Origin: a bacterium
Lineage (GTDB): Bacteria; Blakebacterota; Blakebacteria; Blakebacterales; Blakebacteraceae
Length of the DNA: 44,382 bases
Direction: 5' to 3'
Assembly: GCA_025774615.1 (NCBI GenBank)
Contig: JALGVQ010000022.1
Span: forward strand, 1-44,382
In this document: positions 17,901 to 26,461 of the stretch, in pieces
Layout of the letters: every line of letters begins with the position of its first letter
Numbering within the stretch: the first letter of the stretch is position 1
Program-made: the position numbers and the translations under genes
The notes under the pieces: model-generated
Database searches by the model: none
The model's input: the letters and a program-made list of their open reading frames with translations, nothing else
Told to the model about the DNA's origin: nothing

Positions 17901-19147
17901 TCTCTCAATGCCTCTGCTGGTTTCATCCTGATAGCCCGTCGCGCTGGAAGGAGGGTGGCGATCCCGGCGGTCAGCACTCCCGCAGTGATACCGATTATAA
18001 GGTAGCTCAGTTTCCAGTCGGGATAGAAGACACTGCTCATCGGCCAGTCCATCCCTTCCATCGCCTTCGACACATTGAGGCCGGTCTTCTCGAGCCAGAT
18101 GCCGAATCCGCTGCCCACCAGTCCGCCGATGACCGCGCCGATCAGGCCGATGATGAGTCCTTCAGTGATGATCAGTATTACGATACTCCGGTTGTGCATC
18201 CCCATCGCACTCAGCATCCCGAACTCCTGGGTGCGTTCCATTACCGTCATGATCATGGTGTTGACGATGATAAGACCAGCCATGAGCAGGAAGATGAACA
18301 TGATGGCGCCGTAGATGCTGTCTGCCATCGGCAGCATCTGCATGAGTTCACTCTGGTTCTCCCACGAGACGGCCTCCACCCCGCCGATCACCAGGGGATC
18401 GAGCTCCTCCTGGAGCGATGCGGCCACAATGCCCGCCAGTTCGACATCTTCGATGAAGACCAGGATCTCGGTCGTCCCATCCTCCATGTCGGTCATGTAC
18501 TGGGTCTGGTCAAGGGTCATGAAAATGGTCATACGGTCGAGTGGATCGATTCCGGTTGAGGTAAGACCGGTGATCCGGGCCCTGATGCCTCCCAGGGAGC
18601 GGTAGGCGGTCTGTCCCAGCAGTGTCAGGGTATCTCCGACCGATACTCCCAGCTGCTCGGCCAGCTGGAACCCGATGAGCATTTCTGCCTCGCCGATCTG
18701 AGGTGCGCGTCCCTCCGATATCATCGCGAGGATATCGAGATAGCCGGTTTCACGTTCCATGTCCGCTCCGATGAGCATGGCCGGTTTGTTCTCGGTACCG
18801 TTGTCCACCAGGACCGCGGTCCTGATCCGCGGCAACGCCTCCACCACGGTCGGATGAGAGCGGATGACGGGGAGGAGTTCGGAGATATGGGACACATTCA
18901 GATGCATCGGGAGGAAGCGCTCACGGGCGGTGAATTCTTTGTGGGTGATCCGGACATGCCCGGTCTGGATACGGGCGAATGTGTCGAGGAAGTCATCCAT
19001 GATGCCGCCGATGTAGGCGAAGGAGAAGGTTATAGCCGCGACCGCGACCATCACGGCGGTCATGGTGAGCATGGTACGACGCGTATTACGGCGTGTGTTG
19101 CGTGCCGCGAGACGGAGCAGGGGAAGACGTCGCCGCGGTTCAGACAT
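17897..19147 (-). CDS. FtsX/MacB-type ABC transporter permease
   Basis: AARNTRRNTRRTMLTMTAVMVAVAAITFSFAYIGG and IVNTMIMTVMERTQEFGMLSAMGMHNRSIVILIITEGLIIGLIGAVIGG. Confidence 0.88.
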   Translation of the reverse strand: MSEPRRRLPLLRLAARNTRRNTRRTMLTMTAVMVAVAAITFSFAYIGGIMDDFLDTFARIQTGHVRITHKEFTARERFLPMHLNVSHISELLPVIRSHPTVVEALPRIRTAVLVDNGTENKPAMLIGADMERETGYLDILAMISEGRAPQIGEAEMLIGFQLAEQLGVSVGDTLTLLGQTAYRSLGGIRARITGLTSTGIDPLDRMTIFMTLDQTQYMTDMEDGTTEILVFIEDVELAGIVAASLQEELDPLVIGGVEAVSWENQSELMQMLPMADSIYGAIMFIFLLMAGLIIVNTMIMTVMERTQEFGMLSAMGMHNRSIVILIITEGLIIGLIGAVIGGLVGSGFGIWLEKTGLNVSKAMEGMDWPMSSVFYPDWKLSYLIIGITAGVLTAGIATLLPARRAIRMKPAEALRE

Positions 19148-20346
19148 GGCGGAGGGCCTCCACGGCTTTGAGCCGGCTCGCCTTTGCTGCTGGATAGTAC
19201 GCTGCCAGGGCCGCCATCAACCCGGTGAAGAGCCAGATCGCGACGATCATGATGAAGCTGACAGTGGGATAGATCACGCCCCGGACCGGATATCCGATAT
19301 CGATATCTCCGTACATCGCGGTGAGGTCCCAGCCGGTGTTGGCCAGCCAGAGGATGGGGATGAGGCCCAGCACGGTGCCGATGGCTCCACCCAGCAGGCC
19401 ATTGACAGCTCCTTCAGCCAGAAAGAGCTGTCGGATCCCCTGCCGGCGCATCCCCATTGCCATGAGCATTCAGGAGCATGATGCCCAGCATGACTCCCTG
19501 GCCTGAGCGCTTCATCTTCGCCAGGGCCATGAAACTGTCCTCGATCGAGCGCCAGTCCTTCACCTCCACCGCGCTCTCGGCAGCCAGAGTCTCGTTCACC
19601 CGCTTCAGGGTAGCCGATTCCCGGGCACCCAGACGGAACCGTATGGCAACCTCGGTCACGGCTCCCTGCATCTCGAGTATCTCCTGGGCGGCGCTCAGGG
19701 ATATCAGGAATGAGTTCTGGTCTATCAGCGGATTGCCGGTTCCCACGATACCGGTGATCGGCAGGTCGAGCGCCTCCCAGGCACCCGCGGCGGTCTTGGT
19801 CAGCACCGTCAGCCAGTCCCCGGCGGAGACTTCGAAGAGTTCGGCCAGTCCGCTTCCCAGCAGCATCCCCTCCTCGGCCGGATCGAGATAGTCACCATCC
19901 ACGATCGCCTCAGGGATTCGGAATACATCATCATCACTGCCGGCCACCTGGATGCCGATCCCCTGGCAGGGGAGTTGGTCCACGCCGTTCGAGATCTGGG
20001 CGAAGAAGGTCAGACGGGGGGTAGTGGCGGCCACGCCCGCGATCGATTCGATCGTTGACTGGAGTTCTGCTGCGTTTTTCAGCACAGGTTCAAGTGGGAG
20101 TTCGTTCCTCTCGTCGAAATATCCCGCGGCATAGATCTTGGCATGACCGGTCTGGTAGTTGATCAGGTTGTCGAACGACTGCTGTTCAAGGCCCATCATC
20201 AGGGCGAACATGAACTGCATCAGCATCACCGCAATGGCCACTGTCGAGGCGGTGATCAGGGTGCGACGCTTGTTCCGGAACAGATTCCTGATTCCAAGGC
20301 GGAAAGTAGTCCCGGGCTCGAGCGTGCCGGGTACCATCTCATCCAT
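19140..20346 (-). pseudogene. FtsX/MacB-type ABC permease disrupted by a frame-changing deletion near 19470
   Basis: N-part (track ORF 19414..20388) ends GQGVMLGIMLLNAHGNGDAPAG...; C-part (track ORF 19140..19469) begins MLMAMGMRRQGIRQLFLAEGAVNGLLGGAIG in another frame. The NTxxMxVxERTxExG segment seen in the neighbouring permease is absent. Confidence 0.75.
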
Positions 20347-21043
20347 GACCGTTCCCCCGCCGCTCATCCGACTCGACCATCCCGTCACGCAGCATCACCA
20401 GTCTGCTGGCGTGTTTCATTACGAGCGGATCGTGGGTGGAGAATACGAAGGTGGTCCCTCTCTGCTCGTTCATCGACTTCATCAGGTCGATGATCTCGGA
20501 GGCCGTCACGCTGTCGAGGTTGGCGGTCGGTTCGTCGGCAAGGACCAGGGTCGGGTTCTTCACCAGCGCCCTGGCGACCGCGACCCGCTGCTGCTGCCCG
20601 CCGCTCAGCTCGTTCGGCCGGCGGTCGGAGAGGCCGGCCAGGCCAACATCCTCCAGGGCCGATTCCACACGCTCCTGACGTTCGGCCGCGTCGGTGACAC
20701 CCGCCAGATGGAGCGGGAATTCGATGTTCTCGAAGGCGGTGAGTACCGGGATGAGATTGAAGGTCTGGAAAACGAAGCCCAGGTGGGTATTGCGGAAGTC
20801 GGCCAGGTCCTTCGGGTTGAGCCCTTCGAGTTGTTGTCCGTCGATCTCGATGGAACCGGTATCGGGCTCGTCAAGGACCCCGATCAGGTTCAGCAGGGTG
20901 GTCTTCCCCGATCCGGAGGGGCCGGCCAGCGAGAGGAAGGTGCCGGCTTCGATATCCAGGCTGACGCCACGGATGGCGGGAACTTCGATTGCTCCCACCA
21001 GGTAGGTCTTGTAGACGTCGTGCAGGTGTGCGGCAACAGCCAT
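20339..21043 (-). CDS. ABC transporter ATP-binding protein (LolD/MacB-like)
   Basis: Walker [18 protein letters not shown], signature [15 protein letters not shown], Walker [13 protein letters not shown]. Confidence 0.93.
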   Translation of the reverse strand: MAVAAHLHDVYKTYLVGAIEVPAIRGVSLDIEAGTFLSLAGPSGSGKTTLLNLIGVLDEPDTGSIEIDGQQLEGLNPKDLADFRNTHLGFVFQTFNLIPVLTAFENIEFPLHLAGVTDAAERQERVESALEDVGLAGLSDRRPNELSGGQQQRVAVARALVKNPTLVLADEPTANLDSVTASEIIDLMKSMNEQRGTTFVFSTHDPLVMKHASRLVMLRDGMVESDERRGNGHG

Positions 21044-21082
21044 GACTGCCTGCCTTTCGGGACACAGTATGTCAGTACGTGA

Positions 21083-21655
21083 TCATCCTCCCGGCTTCCC
21101 GAAGATGTGCTCATTGGTCGCTTCCACTTCGGTGCCGGGTGCAACTACCGGTATCACAAATTCAAATGGTTTGTCTATCGGCATCAGGCAGAGCGATTCG
21201 TTGCAGGTCTGGTAGTAGACCTTCATGTCGAGCTTGATCTCTCCCGGCACGGCATCATCCGGCAGACGTCCCACGAGGCGGATGATGACCCGGTGGTGGT
21301 ACTGCTCATCGATGAGCCCGGGAACCGTTTCACCCGGTTTGACCTGGTCCTCCGGATACCTGACGTAGGGCCAGGTGACCGGCGACTCCTTCGGCAGTTT
21401 CAGCTGCGTGGGGATCAGCGTGGGATCGGTCGTCTCGTGACCGTTGAGGTGGTACCCCTCCATGATGTCGAGCACGATGGCGGCCTGAAATGTCGCACCT
21501 GGTTCGAACCCGGTTTTGGGCAGAGCGGGGGTGATCGAGACAACATCGCCGGGCCGGGCCAGATCCTGAGCCCCGGCTGGCGTGGCAGTCGACATGACGG
21601 TAACGAACGTCAGGATGATGGCAGAAACGGAACAGATGGGCCTTTTCGTACGCAT
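21083..21655 (-). CDS. Secreted DsbD N-terminal-domain-like (thiol:disulfide interchange) protein
   Basis: Signal peptide; FQAAIVLDIMEGYHLNGHETTDPTLIPTQLKLP, VYYQTCNESLCLMPIDKPFEFVIPVV with paired cysteines CNESLC. Confidence 0.7.
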   Translation of the reverse strand: MRTKRPICSVSAIILTFVTVMSTATPAGAQDLARPGDVVSITPALPKTGFEPGATFQAAIVLDIMEGYHLNGHETTDPTLIPTQLKLPKESPVTWPYVRYPEDQVKPGETVPGLIDEQYHHRVIIRLVGRLPDDAVPGEIKLDMKVYYQTCNESLCLMPIDKPFEFVIPVVAPGTEVEATNEHIFGKPGG

Positions 21656-21921
21656 GGTTCAATCGCCTCCTGATACTTCATTGATGTTCTCTTCCCGCGT
21701 AAAGATAGGTCGGGAAGAGGGAACATTCCACATCTTCACAGGGAAAACGCGCCACACCGCCGATCGTTCACGCTTCCCGTCCCTGACTCCCGTGATCACG
21801 GGGAACATGGAGTAGACCACGGGCGTATCGGACTGTAACGTATACGAACAATTATCATGACGTTTTTCATCGTACCAGGTGCCACAATAGAGAACCGGGA
21901 TCCCCATCGGAGGGAATCATG

Positions 21922-22770
21922 ATGAATGGGTATTCAGAATCTTCGCCATCGAAAGTCCTCATCGTCGATGACAACGAAGCGATCCTCGAATTCATGGTCG
22001 AGGTGTTCACTTCATGGGGACCGTTCGGGGCCACTCCCTGTGACGTAGTGACCGCTACCGGCGTTCAGATTGCCATCGAGACCCTCGGCCAGCAGACGTT
22101 CGACCTGATCATCCTCGATATGCAGATGGCGGACGGGAACGGCCTGCAGATACTCGAGTACCTGCAGAACGAAGATGTAGACACACCGACGGTCATCATC
22201 TCGGCTGACGATCCTCCCGAATTGCAGAAGAAGGCCCTCGATATGGGCGCTCGCAGTTTCCTCCGGAAAGGTGACGGAGTCGAGTCGCTGGTACGTACCG
22301 CGCTCACCCTGCTCGACACCGCTCCTTCAGGCGTTTCCAGGGCAGATGAAGCCTCATTCGATGATCGACGGGAGGAGGACTCCGGGCCGGGGCGCATCCT
22401 TATCGTGGATGACGATCCCCTCGTTTCCGATGCCCTGGGCAGTATGGTCAACCTGATCGGGAATGTGGAAGTCAGACTGGCCCCGGGCGGCCGGTCGGGC
22501 CTCGAACTCGCCCGGGAGTGGGATCCCCATGTCATCCTGCTCGATATCGCCATGCCCGACATGGACGGACGACAGACGCTCAAGGCCCTGGGGGATGCCG
22601 AAGTGAAGTCACGGGTGATCATGGTCTCTTCTTTCAGGGACTCGGAAACCGCCCAGGAGTGTCTCGAACTCGGTGCCGTCGATTACATTCCGAAGCCGGT
22701 CGATTTCCCCTTCCTGAAAAGAGCCGTCGCCGGTCACCTGGCGCTGGCCAGGCGCGAGGCGGTGACCTGA
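21922..22770 (+). CDS. Stand-alone tandem receiver (REC-REC) response regulator
   Basis: REC1: KVLIVDDNEAI...DLIILDMQMADGNG...VIISADD...FLRKGDG. REC2: RILIVDDDPLV...VILLDIAMPDMDG...VIMVSSF...YIPKPVD. No output domain. Track ORF starts at 21919 (MMNGYS). Confidence 0.85.
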   Translation: MNGYSESSPSKVLIVDDNEAILEFMVEVFTSWGPFGATPCDVVTATGVQIAIETLGQQTFDLIILDMQMADGNGLQILEYLQNEDVDTPTVIISADDPPELQKKALDMGARSFLRKGDGVESLVRTALTLLDTAPSGVSRADEASFDDRREEDSGPGRILIVDDDPLVSDALGSMVNLIGNVEVRLAPGGRSGLELAREWDPHVILLDIAMPDMDGRQTLKALGDAEVKSRVIMVSSFRDSETAQECLELGAVDYIPKPVDFPFLKRAVAGHLALARREAVT

Positions 22771-23456
22771 TAAGCACGGTCCGATGCACAGATCTGCAGC
22801 GCCACTTCATCAGGGGTGGGCACACGGTCAGAGCCGTTGACGGGATCACCTTCGAGATCGCGGAGGGAGAGTGTTGCGGGATCGTCGGGACGAGCGGCTC
22901 CGGTAAGACCACGCTCCTGAATCTTCTCGGCGGGCTGGATACACCTTCCGGCGGCACACTGGAGGTCATGGGTCGCCACCTCGATTCACTCGATGCCGGC
23001 GAACTGGCTCTCTTCCGGCGTTCCATCATCGGTATCATCTTCCAGGTGTTCCACCTCCTTCCGGCGCGATCCGCGATAGAGAATGTAGAGCTCCCCCTGA
23101 TGCTTCAGGACATCCCCGGTCCCGCCAGACGTGAACGGGCCACTGCGGCCCTTGAGAGCGTGGGGCTCCTCGACCGGATCGACCATCTGCCCTCGGAGCT
23201 CTCGGGTGGGGAGCAACAGCGGGTCGCCATAGCCCGCGCACTCGTCAAGGATCCGAAGCTCCTGCTGGCCGATGAACCTACGGGGAACCTCGACAGCACG
23301 ACCAGCCGTGAGATCATGGATCTGATCCAGCAACTCAACCGGGACCACGGCCTCACCATCATCCTGGTGAGCCATGATGAAGAGGCTGTGCGCCGGATAG
23401 CAGGTCACATCATCAATCTCGAGGACGGCCACATCACATCAGAGGTCCGGTCGTGA
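22767..23456 (+). CDS. ABC transporter ATP-binding protein; start codon non-canonical or unresolved
   Basis: [46 protein letters not shown]. Homology begins around LISTVRCTDLQRHFIRGGHTVRAVDG, immediately after the REC-REC stop. Confidence 0.85.
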   Translation: MISTVRCTDLQRHFIRGGHTVRAVDGITFEIAEGECCGIVGTSGSGKTTLLNLLGGLDTPSGGTLEVMGRHLDSLDAGELALFRRSIIGIIFQVFHLLPARSAIENVELPLMLQDIPGPARRERATAALESVGLLDRIDHLPSELSGGEQQRVAIARALVKDPKLLLADEPTGNLDSTTSREIMDLIQQLNRDHGLTIILVSHDEEAVRRIAGHIINLEDGHITSEVRS

Positions 23457-24850
23457 TCTTCCGCGATCAGTTCTCATTCGCCTTCGGCAACCTGCGCAAG
23501 ACCCGTCTGAGGACAATCCTGACCGCGGCGGGTGTGATGATCGGGATCGGCGCGATGACAAGCATGGTCTCGGTGGGTGTGGGCACCCAGCGGAAGGTGA
23601 TGCAGGCCTTTGGAGAGGAGAACCTGCTCACCGCCATTGTTGTGCGGCCGGGATCCGCCCCGGAGACCCAGACTGAACCACCTCCGGCGCTTGACGCTGA
23701 TGCCATCGAAGAGATCCGCCGTCTCGACGGGGTACGGGACGCCTACCCCATCCTGAACATTCCGGGGATGTTGAGACTCGGGGGTGAAGAGTATTTCCAG
23801 ACCCTTGAGGGAATGCCGGCGCGATTCCTGAACGAGCAGATCGAGCTGAACCGGATAGATCTCCTGGCCGGACGACCGTATAAGCCGGGTGAGCGGGAAG
23901 TGATCATGCTCTCGCGACGAGCCGCCAGCCGGTTCTTACCAGAAGGCGCGGAACTGGATACCCTCCTGGGCCAGAAGGTGTCGTTCGTTGTCGCCCGGGC
24001 TCCTGGGGGGGGAGATACAGAAGAACTGGAGGCAGGCAGGCGGATCACTCCGGGGGAACTCGGCCTGCCGCCGGTACTCGAATCCCTTCCCATCTCTGAT
24101 ATGCTGCAGCAGCTCTCATTCGGACTCTTCGAAGCGGTCGAACTCGACCTCGAAGTGATCGGGATCATCGAGGGGGCGGGTTCACTTACCGATTTTCTCG
24201 GCGTCTCCCTGTGGGTCCCGATAGAACTCGTGGAACCTCTCTATGCCCGCTCATTCAGGAATCTCGAGACGATCCTGACCGGCGATATTCGGGGGGATGA
24301 GTACGCGATGGTACAGGTGTTGACCGAAGACATCATTGCGGTGAGCGCGGTGCAGGAGGGGCTTCGGGAGATGGGATTCCGGGGAGAATCGATCCTCGAT
24401 CAGATCGCCGAGATCAGAAGGGCATTCGTCCTCATGAACGGATTCCTTGCGATGATCGGAGGGATCAGCCTTCTCGTGGCGGCCATGATGATCGTCAACA
24501 CCCTCGTGATGGCGGTGATGGAGCGAACCCGGGAGATCGGGCTCCTGAAGGCGCTGGGAGCGTCGAACCGCGATGTCATGAGACTCTTCCTGACAGAAGC
24601 GGGTGTGATCGGATTGCTGGGTGGGGTAGGAGGAATCGTGCTGGGTAAGGTCGTTGCTGAGATCACAAACGCGCTCGCGAACTTCCAGTTCGAGCGGGTG
24701 GGAGAAGTATCAGTGGACCTCGTGGCCTTTCCGTTCTGGCTCATCGCCGGGGGAATAGCCTTCGCCATGATGGTGAGCTTCGCTGCCGGGTACTACCCAT
24801 CGCGCCGGGCGGCGCGGGTCGACCCGGTAGTCGCGTTGCGGCATTTCTGA
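23453..24850 (+). CDS. FtsX/MacB-type ABC transporter permease
   Basis: FAFGNLRKTRLRTILTAAGVMIGIGAMTSMVSVGVG...MIVNTLVMAVMERTREIGLLKALGASNRDVMRLFLTEAGVIGLLGGVGG. Confidence 0.92.
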   Translation: MIFRDQFSFAFGNLRKTRLRTILTAAGVMIGIGAMTSMVSVGVGTQRKVMQAFGEENLLTAIVVRPGSAPETQTEPPPALDADAIEEIRRLDGVRDAYPILNIPGMLRLGGEEYFQTLEGMPARFLNEQIELNRIDLLAGRPYKPGEREVIMLSRRAASRFLPEGAELDTLLGQKVSFVVARAPGGGDTEELEAGRRITPGELGLPPVLESLPISDMLQQLSFGLFEAVELDLEVIGIIEGAGSLTDFLGVSLWVPIELVEPLYARSFRNLETILTGDIRGDEYAMVQVLTEDIIAVSAVQEGLREMGFRGESILDQIAEIRRAFVLMNGFLAMIGGISLLVAAMMIVNTLVMAVMERTREIGLLKALGASNRDVMRLFLTEAGVIGLLGGVGGIVLGKVVAEITNALANFQFERVGEVSVDLVAFPFWLIAGGIAFAMMVSFAAGYYPSRRAARVDPVVALRHF

Positions 24851-24871
24851 TACAGCGAGTCAGGTCTCTCT

Positions 24872-25470
24872 CTACCGCTTCCTCAGCTCATAGATCAAGA
24901 TGACGTTCTGCAATCCGCTGCCGGAGGCTCCGCCGCCTCTGCCACCCATCCGTCCGCCCATGCGCCCACCGGCACCAGGTGGAGCGCCGCCGGGCTGTCC
25001 GCCCTGAGTACTCGGCATCGCCCTCTGGGGAGGCTGGATGTTCATGGCCATCCCGATCTTGCCGTCCTGCTCTGCATACTGCCACATCTCGGTCTGTGTC
25101 ATCTGCGTCTCGCGACCGCCCTGTGACATGGTGATGGTCCGGGTGATCACCACCGTGTTGTTCTTCCATTCGGCGGTGATGGTCATCTCGCCCGATACGG
25201 TTTCCTGGGGCCACGGTTCGCCGTCGATCGCGAAGACCTCGATACTCTCGTTCCGGACTCCGCGGTCGAGTTCGTTCCTCCGCTCGATGGTGAGCTTGTT
25301 GCCCTCCTGGGTGATGTCCATCCGTACCGCTACTCCGGCGACTACTTGTTCAGGTTCCAGCGGCCCGCGAAGTTGGGAAGGTCGTCCTGGGCGGAAGCAG
25401 CGACCGGTAACACAAGGAGGCAGAGAAAGGCCGCCGCGAGCCCGATTCCTTTTCGGTTCGTACCTGTCAT
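24872..25470 (-). pseudogene. Small secreted protein (NFAGxWxLN family), apparently frameshifted
   Basis: From ATG at 25470: MTGTNRKGIGLAAAFLCLLVLPVAASAQDDLPNFAGRWNLNK then TAG. The body (MDITQEGNKLTIERR..., track ORF 24872..25321) follows in another frame. Colinear with the intact paralog 25478..26005. Confidence 0.65.
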
Positions 25471-25477
25471 GTTCACA

Positions 25478-26005
25478 TTAGTCCTTCTTGTCGTAGACGG
25501 CTTTGGTGATGTTCGTGGAGCCGTCGCGCATGTTCTCGCTGGTTGTCACGACGACCAGCTTGCCATCCGTCAGGGAGTAGACGCTGTTGGTCGTCCTCTC
25601 CATGGTCTGATCCCGCATGTTGAAGGTCATCACTGAGACGACGTGCAGTTGACCCTCTTTCCAGGTCGCGGTGATCGTGGTGGGACCACGCTGACCCTCG
25701 GTGGTGTGAGGCTCACCGTCGGTGATGATTTCCTTGACCTGTTCAAATGTCTGGCCGTCACGGCCCTGTCGGGAAGTCGTGATGGTGATGGTGTTCCCCT
25801 CGTGCGTGACTGCCATGCTGGCAGGTGCCACGCCGCCCATGCCGCCGCGACCGCCGCCACCTGCCTGGGGCAATTCACTCTCTGATGTATTCAGGGTCCA
25901 GTTGCCGGCGAAGTTGGGATTCTGTGCTGCAGCGGTATCAGCCACAATGAGCATCACAGCAAAGGCAAGGGTGAGACCGATGAAAGATCTGTTCAAACGG
26001 GACAT
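25478..26005 (-). CDS. Secreted protein of unknown function (NFAGNWTLN family), paralog of its neighbour
   Basis: Signal peptide ending TAAAQ, then NPNFAGNWTLNTSESELPQAGGGG...AVTHEGNTITITTSRQG. Confidence 0.65.
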   Translation of the reverse strand: MSRLNRSFIGLTLAFAVMLIVADTAAAQNPNFAGNWTLNTSESELPQAGGGGRGGMGGVAPASMAVTHEGNTITITTSRQGRDGQTFEQVKEIITDGEPHTTEGQRGPTTITATWKEGQLHVVSVMTFNMRDQTMERTTNSVYSLTDGKLVVVTTSENMRDGSTNITKAVYDKKD

Positions 26006-26461
26006 GAAGAGGTCCCTCCTGTTCGAAGTGATCAGCGATCAGGAACCGAAGCACGGCCACCGGTCGGCGGCCTGCGGTTCCTCTCCCGACCACGGGTGGT
26101 CCTGATATCAGATATAGTCCGACGCTCCCGGAAATCTTCGAGACCGGACGGGTGCATATACTCTACGACACCGTTATACCTCTATTCCATCCACCCAACA
26201 TCCCTGTTCCAACCAGATTATCTCACGGTTCACACTTTACTTCAACCCCTGATCTCTCCGCCGATCGGGTCACGCTCCTCGGCCGATCCGATCAGACATC
26301 CCGGCAGGAAAGGAGACCCCGGTATCGGAACACGATCTTGAGAAATGGAGGCGAAGAAAAAGCGAAGAGAATGATTTCTCATGTGCTGCAAGGAGTTTGC
26401 GTGCCTGAGGGGGGTAAGGGATGGGCGGGCTGTCGGGGCTCCGGCATTCCTTGCAGGCCAT

